From an uncultured Phaeodactylibacter sp. (lineage in GTDB: Bacteria > Bacteroidota > Bacteroidia > Chitinophagales > Saprospiraceae), in the NCBI GenBank assembly GCA_913062745.1, contig CAJXXJ010000330.1, forward strand, positions 1-5,084: 5,084 bases of DNA, written 5' to 3'. Positions 1 through 5,084 of this stretch are shown here, piece after piece. Positions within the stretch are counted from its first letter, which is position 1, and each line of letters opens with the position of its first letter. The position numbers and the translations under genes were made by a program. The notes below the pieces were generated by a model. That model saw only the letters and a list, made by a program, of their open reading frames with translations. It was not told the origin of the DNA and made no database searches.

Positions 1-2070
1 GCGGACGCGGTTTATTGGGGAGGAGACCAAATAGTATTGACTACCACAGAGGCGGCTTCCCCCAATGCGACCTACGTGTGGGCTACCCCTTCACCGGGTC
101 AAATTGCTACCGACGAACCTACTATAACCATTAATGATGCCAGCCTGGCAGAAGGCGGCGTCTACCGGGTATTCGTCATCGTGGATGGCTGTGCTTCCAT
201 CATTTCGGAGCCCCTCAACGTTACGGTCAACCCGAATCCGAACGTAACCGCATTCAGCAACAGCCCGCTCTGCGAAGGAGAAACGCTGCAGCTGTTTGCC
301 AACAGTGGCTCCGGCGCGGGCTTCCAGTGGCAGGGCCCGGTATCTTCTGCGCTGCAAAACCCGGAGATACCCAACGCAGACTCCCTGCTGCACAGTGGTA
401 CCTACCGTGTGGAGGCGACGCTCAACGGCTGTACCTCACAGCCTGCATTCGTGGAAGTAGTAGTCAACGAGACGCCATCTACGGTCACTGCCATAGAAAG
501 CAACGCACCGATTTGCCTGGACGATGAATCACCGACGCTGACCCTCAGCGCGGTAGGCCAGGCGGATGTATTCTACTGGTACCTCAACGGGGAGCCAATG
601 GATACCACCGTCAGCCCGGACCTGCTCTACAGCGGCCTGGATACGCTGGGCATGGAAAGCATATCCGTGTCCGTAGAAGCGGCCATCGGCAACTGTGTGG
701 CAGACCCTTCTCCATCGCTTATTGTAGAGCTGGATACCATTCCAAACGAGACTGCGGTAGCCGGCATGGACACCTCCGTCTGTTTCGGAGAAACCATCGA
801 ATTGTACGCCGACAGCCTCGAGCTGAGTGCCGGACAGTGGTCCGTCATTGGCACCGGAGGCATCAGCTTTAGTGACACAGGCAGCCCTAATGCGACCGTG
901 AGCGGGCTGCAGGGGGATATTGCATACCAATTGCAGTGGTCACTGTCTAACGGTGCCTGCCGCGACTTTAGCCAGGACACCGTTGTGATCACCGTAAATA
1001 CGGCTGAGGCTGCCTTTGCCGGCATGGATACCATTTTCTGCCCCGGCGATATGGTCAGCCTTTCGGCAAATATGCCCGTGGAAGGCATGGGCATCTGGTC
1101 GCAGTCGGCTGTACAGGAAGACTTCAATGTGCGCATTGACAGCCTCACAAACCCGAACACCAGTATCTCCGGGCCGGGCCTGCTGCCGGGCAACACCTAC
1201 GTGTTCACCTGGACCGTAGACAGCGAGTGCGGGCAGGACAGCTCACAGGTATTTGTAAGCATAGCGGATAACAACCCGGATGCCGGCGCTGATCAGATTG
1301 TGTGTGACCCACAGGCAGTTACTGCATTGATAGCCGGTCAGCCGGCCGATGGCGTTACCGGCCGCTGGTCTTCTCCGGATACAGAATTGGTATTCACCAA
1401 CCGTACAGAGCCGAATACCAACGTGGCTAACCTGGCGATAGGCGAGAACATAATCGTCTGGACCATAGACGGCGGCCGATGCGGTGCGCAGTCTCGCGAT
1501 ACCATGCTGATCGACTATCAGCGGCCGCCCCGTGCATTCGATGATGAGGCGGAAACCGCTTTCGCTGAAGAAACGATGGTAGCGGTACTCGCTAATGACG
1601 AGGTGCCGCAGGACGCCAATATCTTCATCATCATGGAGCCCAACAACGGCACTGCCCGGGTAGTGGATGGCACGATGATCGCCTATACGCCCAATCCGAA
1701 CTTCGTAGGAGAAGATATGCTGGTCTACGAAGTATGCCGGGAAGGTTGTGAGTGTGATGAAGCGACCCTGCGTATTTTCATCGGAGAAGAAGAGGTCTGT
1801 GAAGCCCCCAACATCATAACTCCAAACGGAGATGGCATCAACGACGACTTCATCATCCCCTGCTTGCTGACACCGGGCAGCTACCCGAACAGTCAGCTGC
1901 TGGTCTTCAACCGCTGGGGCGATGAGGTGTACCGTTCGCCGGTGCCTTATCCGAATGACTGGGATGGCACCTTCGACGGGCAGGACCTGCCGGTAGATAC
2001 TTATTTCTACGTTCTTAAGCTGGGTGATGGCAGCAAGCCACAGACTGGTTTTATCCTCATTCAGCGATAA
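1..2070 (+). CDS. T9SS type B-sorted surface protein with tandem Ig-like repeats (5'-partial)
   Basis: This is the C-terminal 689 residues of a large secreted protein. The frame is open to base 1 and residues 1-12 read as ordinary repeat sequence (VYWGGDQIVLTTT), so the gene begins outside the window; the TTG at 37 is internal, not a start. Numbering from base 1, residues 1-508 are Ig/PKD-like modules with recurring openings such as AGMDTSVCFGE, AGMDTIFCPGD and AGADQIVCDP. Residues about 509-594 resemble a cadherin-like/Big_17 module (LANDEV, then IAYTPNPNFVGEDMLVYEV). Residues about 599-689 are a CHU_C type B sorting domain: ITPNGDGINDDF, VFNRWGDEVY, WDGTFDGQ, DTYFYVLK, and terminal GFILIQR. 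By family knowledge such proteins cross the outer membrane through T9SS and end up on the surface or released. Adhesion is a plausible role, but no catalytic domain or ligand site is visible. The SprF-like gene follows 54 bases downstream and is a likely export partner. Family assignment is firm; the specific function is unknown. Confidence -1.
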   Translation, partial: ADAVYWGGDQIVLTTTEAASPNATYVWATPSPGQIATDEPTITINDASLAEGGVYRVFVIVDGCASIISEPLNVTVNPNPNVTAFSNSPLCEGETLQLFANSGSGAGFQWQGPVSSALQNPEIPNADSLLHSGTYRVEATLNGCTSQPAFVEVVVNETPSTVTAIESNAPICLDDESPTLTLSAVGQADVFYWYLNGEPMDTTVSPDLLYSGLDTLGMESISVSVEAAIGNCVADPSPSLIVELDTIPNETAVAGMDTSVCFGETIELYADSLELSAGQWSVIGTGGISFSDTGSPNATVSGLQGDIAYQLQWSLSNGACRDFSQDTVVITVNTAEAAFAGMDTIFCPGDMVSLSANMPVEGMGIWSQSAVQEDFNVRIDSLTNPNTSISGPGLLPGNTYVFTWTVDSECGQDSSQVFVSIADNNPDAGADQIVCDPQAVTALIAGQPADGVTGRWSSPDTELVFTNRTEPNTNVANLAIGENIIVWTIDGGRCGAQSRDTMLIDYQRPPRAFDDEAETAFAEETMVAVLANDEVPQDANIFIIMEPNNGTARVVDGTMIAYTPNPNFVGEDMLVYEVCREGCECDEATLRIFIGEEEVCEAPNIITPNGDGINDDFIIPCLLTPGSYPNSQLLVFNRWGDEVYRSPVPYPNDWDGTFDGQDLPVDTYFYVLKLGDGSKPQTGFILIQR
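232..1506 (+). repeat. Five consecutive Ig-like protein modules with paired cysteines
   Basis: Within the surface protein, five modules of about 81-89 residues follow one another. Each has an early cysteine (residues 91, 172, 261, 347, 435, numbering from base 1) and a late one (144, 232, 320, 410, 494), 53-63 residues apart, a spacing suited to a disulfide linking the two sheets of an Ig-like fold. A sixth, cut module precedes them; only its late cysteine (64) is in the window. The last three modules are closest to each other (AG[MA]D start), and the DNA GCCGGCATGGA recurs at 760 and 1018. Disulfide pairing is inferred from spacing only. Confidence 0.7.
1795..2067 (+). other. T9SS type B C-terminal sorting domain (CHU_C / gliding-motility C-terminal family)
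   Basis: The last 90 or so residues of the surface protein carry the family landmarks in order: a cysteine just before the PNIITPNGDGINDDF block, a second cysteine in FIIPCLL, VFNRWGDEVY, WDGTFDGQDLPVDTYFYV, and a short closing strand GFILIQR at the very C terminus. This domain directs export through T9SS. Type B domains differ from the commoner type A and in Flavobacterium johnsoniae have been linked to a need for SprF-like proteins, which agrees with the next gene. Confidence 0.93.
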
Positions 2071-2086
2071 TCAATATCGAACTTCG

Positions 2087-2107
2087 GGGGAGGCCGCAGG
2101 CCTCCCC
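2087..2107. repeat. Perfect 9-bp inverted repeat (hairpin) between the surface-protein and SprF-like genes
   Basis: GGGGAGGCC (2087-2095) and GGCCTCCCC (2099-2107) are exact reverse complements around the loop GCA, giving a very stable hairpin 16 bases after the stop codon at 2068-2070 and 17 bases before the ATG at 2125. No T run follows on either strand (TACAAAATAAACG on +), so it is not a textbook intrinsic terminator. It may be a partial terminator or attenuator, or an mRNA-end or processing element that sets the ratio of the two proteins. The hairpin is directly visible; the function is inferred. Confidence 0.6.
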
Positions 2108-2124
2108 TACAAAATAAACGATCT

Positions 2125-3117
2125 ATGAGATACTTTTACTTCACACTTCTCGGCTTGTTGCTGGCCAGCGGCCTTTGGGCACAGCAGGAAGATCAGTTTA
2201 CGCAATTCATGCACAATAAGCTGGGGCTCAACCCGGCCTACGCAGGTGCTACCGGTGAAACCCGTGTTACCGCTCTTATGCGGCAGCAGTGGCTAGGCAT
2301 TGAGGGAGCACCGCAGACTCAGCTGGTTACCTTCAATATGGCACCGCGCAAGCGGTTGGGAGTCGGCGGCACTATATCCCGCAGCAGCATCGGCATCACC
2401 GACCGCTACACGCTTGAGGGTAGCTACGCTTACCGCTTTGAGCTGGGCAACGGCTACTTCGGCATGGGGCTTTCTGCTTCTATGCGTATGCTGCAGGTCC
2501 GCTTCAACGACGTACAGGCCAACCAATCGGTAGATGCGGACGGAGCAATCCCGAATAATGGTTTTCAGAGCCGCTTCGTGCCCAACTTCGGTGCAGGGCT
2601 TTACTACAATACCAAGAAGTTCTACCTCGGTGTGGCTGCTCCGCGCCTGCTGCAGAACAGCATCAACTTCGCCAACGCCAGCGCTACGCTGACACGCGAA
2701 CGGGTGCACGTATTCGGCATGACCGGCTTCGTCATCCCTATTACCAGCAACGAGGAGATCATCCTGCAGCCGCACATTCTGCTCAAGTATGTGGAAGGGG
2801 CTCCCTTCGATGCGGATATCAATATGAGCGTTACGTTCAATAAAAACTTTACCGGTGGCGTTTCCTACCGTATCGGAGGCAACAAGGCCACCGGAACCGG
2901 TGAGTCTATCGCCGCCCTGTTTTCCGCACAGGTGAGCGACAAAATCATGTTCGGCTTATCCTATGATATGACCCTCACGGAGCTGCGCGACCACAACAGT
3001 GGAAGTGTGGAGCTGTTTATGCACTATTTTGTCGGAGGAGACCGGGATGGCGTCATCCTCGAAAACCCCCGCTTCATAGGCGACGGCAACAACGGAGGGT
3101 CCGGAGGCTTTTATTAA
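2125..3117 (+). CDS. PorP/SprF-family type IX secretion system outer-membrane protein
   Basis: This complete 330-residue protein begins with a signal peptide (basic residue, hydrophobic core LLGLLLASGLWA, probable cleavage after A19, mature start QQEDQF). Family hallmarks follow: QFMHNKLGLNPAYAG at about 27-41, RQQWLGIEGAPQTQ at about 53-66, then alternating glycine/aromatic strands typical of an outer-membrane beta-barrel to a C-terminal LFMHYFVGG strand and the NPRFI motif near the end. The length of about 300-340 residues is usual for the family. SprF of Flavobacterium johnsoniae is needed for export of the type B substrate SprB, and PorP is a T9SS component in Porphyromonas gingivalis. 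By analogy this copy probably serves the surface protein encoded just upstream; many Bacteroidota carry several such pairs. It is not possible to say whether this is the housekeeping PorP or a dedicated paralogue, so no symbol is given. ATG 2125 is chosen because the signal peptide starts there; the leader (AAAATAAACGATCT) is A-rich without a Shine-Dalgarno sequence. Confidence 0.93.
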   Translation: MRYFYFTLLGLLLASGLWAQQEDQFTQFMHNKLGLNPAYAGATGETRVTALMRQQWLGIEGAPQTQLVTFNMAPRKRLGVGGTISRSSIGITDRYTLEGSYAYRFELGNGYFGMGLSASMRMLQVRFNDVQANQSVDADGAIPNNGFQSRFVPNFGAGLYYNTKKFYLGVAAPRLLQNSINFANASATLTRERVHVFGMTGFVIPITSNEEIILQPHILLKYVEGAPFDADINMSVTFNKNFTGGVSYRIGGNKATGTGESIAALFSAQVSDKIMFGLSYDMTLTELRDHNSGSVELFMHYFVGGDRDGVILENPRFIGDGNNGGSGGFY

Positions 3118-3130
3118 GCTGGAAAAGCGG

Positions 3131-3154
3131 ATGCTGCTGCCCGGCAGTCAGCAT
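3131..3154. repeat. Imperfect inverted repeat in the spacer after the SprF-like gene
   Basis: ATGCTGCTGC (3131-3140) can pair with GCAG plus CAGCAT (3144-3147 and 3149-3154) around the loop CCG, leaving T3148 bulged: ten base pairs beginning 14 bases after the stop of the SprF-like gene. A smaller stem, CCGAT/ATCGG (3162-3166 with 3171-3175), follows. There is no adjacent T tract; the nearest T run, 3230-3235, is about 75 bases away. It could protect the mRNA 3' end or attenuate read-through into the next gene. Function is unproven. Confidence 0.35.
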
Positions 3155-3252
3155 TCCTGTACCGATGTAGATCGGCGAACTCGTGGGCCGGGGTTGTGCC
3201 TTATGCCTAATCCCTGCTTTCCGGGTTTATTTTTTGAAGAAAAGACGTCCTG

Positions 3253-5015
3253 ATGAAGTTATTTACGCTTTCGGCCCTATTGCTTACTCTAAGCGTGGCC
3301 GCTACTGCACAGCGAGGTGGTGAGCCCGGCATGCTCAATACTTCCGTGAAACTCCGGAATGCCAGTATGATTAACTCGGAGGGGTACGATTTCTCGCCGG
3401 CTTTCCATAATAATGGGCTGGTCTTCGTGACCTCCCGGCGGGAAAACGGGCCGGTAGACGAAAAGACCGGCGAGCCTTACTTTGAGCTGTTTTATGCTCC
3501 TCTTGACCCCAACGGCGACCCGCAGACTCCCCGCTCCTTCTCCTTTGAGATCAACTCCCGGGCGCACGAAGGTCCGGTCACTTTCAATCAGGACGGCAAC
3601 CGCATTTACTACTCGACCAATAACTTTGAGGAAACAGCACGCGGCAGCTCCAAGCAGGCAATTTTTCAGGCCGACCGCGGGCAGTTTGACTGGGAAGATA
3701 TCAAACTGCTGCCCTTCAACGATGGGCGGTACAGCTTTGTGCACCCTTCTATTTCTGCTGACGGGCGTATGCTTTACTTTGCTTCCGATATGCCGGGCAG
3801 CAAAGGGGGGATGGACATCTGGGTCGTGCTGTGGACCGAAGGCAAAGGCTGGTCTGACCCCATCAACATGGGAGAGCGCATCAATACACCGAAAGATGAG
3901 ACCTTCCCCTACATTCACGAAAGCGGTACGCTCTTCTTCGCTTCTAATGGGCATGAGGGTTTCGGCAGGCTCGACCTGTTTATGATCAACCTCGCCGGCG
4001 GGTATTTTGGCGAAGCAATTAACCTCGGGCCGCCGTTTAATGGGGAGCATGACGACTTTGGTATCACGCTCTGGCCCGATGGCCGCCGCGGCTTTTTCAG
4101 CTCCAACCGGCCGGGCGGGCGCGGGCGGGACGATATCTACCGTTTTGATGCCCCCGATGGCATTCAGGGCGTGGAGTTCCCGGAGATTGCTAATGCCTCC
4201 ATTTCTGTATACAATGAAAACAATGGCCGCAGCATTGCCGGAGCTTCTGTGAAAATGTACGAACGGGTGATCGGCGATAATGGCAAAGAAGAGCTGTATA
4301 AGCTGACCGAAATACCCAATGAGCGGGAAGGTGAAGGCATTCTGTTTACCCGCGAAAAGGTGACGGATGAGGATTCCGATACTCCGCGCATGATCACGAA
4401 CAGTGAAGGCAAGGCCTACACCACGCTCGATGTGAGCAAGCAGTATCTCTTTATGATTGAAAAATCTGGTTATCAGCCGCTGGAGTATACGTATACCCCT
4501 TCGGAGAATGTTTACAACCGCCCGGTCGAAATTGCTCTTGTCCCTGATAACTGCATCACCCTGAGCGGGCTGATAGAAAATACGTACGGCAATATTGTAC
4601 CGAGAGCTACGGTACGCGTGACCAACGGCTGTACTGAGCGCATGACCACCCTGAGCAGCAACGTAAACGGTACGTTTCAGCTGTGCATTGAAAAAGGCTG
4701 CGACTTCCTGATCGTAGCGGAAAAGGTTGGCTACCAACCGGACACTTCCGAAATATCCACCCGCAACCTGCGCGGGCGCTACAGCTCTGCTGTACGTATG
4801 GTGCTCAAACCGGAAGGGCCGGGAGCCGCCCGTCCTTCGGAACGGGGAAAAGCCCCGCAGGAGGCCGAAGCGCCTGAAGCATCTTCTTCTCAGGCTCGCG
4901 AAGTGATTCGCTCCGGGCAATTGCGGAGCAGCAATATCCCCAAAGGGGCAAAGGTGATTCTGGGAGATATCTACTACGACTACGGAAAGGCAAGTATTCG
5001 GGAGGGGGCTGCGAG
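3253..5015 (+). CDS. PD40-repeat / CarboxypepD_reg-like / OmpA-family envelope protein (3'-partial)
   Basis: At least 587 residues, cut at the contig end with no stop codon. Residues 1-20 are a signal peptide (KLFTLSALLLTLSVAATAQ) with no lipobox cysteine. Residues about 45-300 hold five PD40/WD40-like beta-propeller motifs: FSPAFHNNGLVFVTSR, GPVTFNQDGNRIYYSTN, VHPSISADGRMLYFASD, TFPYIHESGTLFFASN and ITLWPDGRRGFFSSNRPGG, several ending in a D-[IL]-[WFY] strand. Residues about 312-430 and 435-518 look like two carboxypeptidase-regulatory-like beta-sandwiches (IAGASVKMYE and KSGYQPLEY; IVPRATVRVTNGC and KVGYQPDTSE). A low-complexity P/E/A/S linker (520-550) leads to GDIYYDYGKASIREGAA (571-587), the opening of an OmpA_C peptidoglycan-binding domain that then breaks off. 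The layout resembles PorE of Porphyromonas gingivalis minus its TPR part, and matches OmpA-family proteins often found beside SprF-like genes. Likely role: anchoring the outer-membrane assembly to peptidoglycan. Residues read beyond 5015 (RDRKSTRLNSSH and on) are adapter translation, not protein. Confidence 0.9.
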
Positions 5016-5084
5016 AGATCGGAAGAGCACACGTCTGAACTCCAGTCACGCCAATATCTCGTATGCCGTCTTCTGCTTGAAAAA
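5016..5084 (+). other. Illumina TruSeq adapter contamination (adapter, 6-base index, flow-cell arm, A run)
   Basis: Bases 5016-5049 match the 34-base TruSeq indexed adapter (begins AGATCGGAAGAGCACACGTC, ends CCAGTCAC). Bases 5050-5055 are GCCAAT, the sequence of TruSeq index 6. Bases 5056-5079 match the remaining arm (begins ATCTCGTATGCCGTC, ends TTCTGCTTG), and 5080-5084 are A's, as seen when a read runs off a short insert. The first A of AGATCGG normally comes from A-tailing, so the last genomic base should be G5015. This stretch is recalled from well-known adapter sequence and matches without a mismatch. It should be trimmed. Confidence 0.99.

Noticed and set aside
529..1196. Minus-strand ORFs under the surface-protein gene (529-930 and 627-1196)
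   Set aside because: Both are antisense to a strongly supported repeat protein, overlap each other and show no signal peptide, motif or repeat pattern of their own.
2293..2840. Minus-strand ORFs under the SprF-like gene
   Set aside because: They are mirror images of a coding frame with clear family motifs and have no recognisable features.
3226..3235. T-rich run as the tail of an intrinsic terminator for the SprF-like gene
   Set aside because: Only a weak 3-bp CCC/GGG pairing lies directly before it; the better hairpin (3131-3154) is about 75 bases away.
3228..3236. TATTTTTTG before the OmpA-family gene as a Bacteroidota -7 promoter element (TAnnTTTG)
   Set aside because: It has one base too many for the consensus, and no TTG-type -33 element lies at the expected spacing (nearest TTG at 3194-3196 is too far), so no promoter is called.
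3482..4252. Plus-strand ORFs 3482-3985 and 4007-4252 inside the OmpA-family gene
   Set aside because: They are out-of-frame shadows; the frame starting at 3253 holds the signal peptide, PD40 motifs and the OmpA start, and was simply left without a stop by the contig end.
1..5084. CRISPR array, tRNA/rRNA, insertion sequence, toxin-antitoxin or phage-defence system
   Set aside because: No short spaced repeats, RNA gene signatures, transposase, terminal inverted repeats or defence-type domains were seen on either strand; the whole window is explained by three T9SS-related genes and adapter.

Overview
The window is a 5,084-base contig end from a member of the Bacteroidota. Three marker families support this: a protein with a type IX secretion system (T9SS) type B C-terminal sorting domain (CHU_C / gliding-motility C-terminal family), a PorP/SprF-family outer-membrane protein, and a PD40-repeat/OmpA-type protein. 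The DNA looks moderately GC-rich (about mid-50s percent by eye), and no convincing Shine-Dalgarno sequence precedes either visible start, which is usual for this phylum. A relative of the Saprospiria (Lewinella/Phaeodactylibacter-like) would fit, but that placement is a guess.

Layout, all real genes on the + strand. (1) 1-2070: 3' part of a large secreted surface protein, open through the left edge, with tandem Ig-like modules carrying paired cysteines, a cadherin-like/Big_17-type module and a type B sorting domain. (2) 2071-2124: short spacer with a perfect 9-bp hairpin. (3) 2125-3117: complete PorP/SprF-family protein. (4) 3118-3252: 135-base spacer with an imperfect hairpin and a doubtful 40-codon ORF that overlaps the next start codon. 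(5) 3253-5015: 5' part of a PD40/carboxypeptidase-regulatory-like/OmpA protein, cut off just as its OmpA domain begins. (6) 5016-5084: not biological. It is Illumina TruSeq adapter with a 6-base index (GCCAAT) and a trailing A run.

The three genes form a familiar T9SS cassette: a surface protein exported through T9SS, a SprF-like outer-membrane partner thought to serve type B substrates, and an envelope protein expected to grip peptidoglycan through its OmpA domain. This is a variation on a known theme, not a new system.

The two most striking oddities are artefacts of the adapter: a 1.76-kb antisense ORF over gene 3 whose start codon lies in adapter sequence, and adapter-coded residues that would be added to the end of gene 3. 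Anyone reusing this contig should trim it at 5015.
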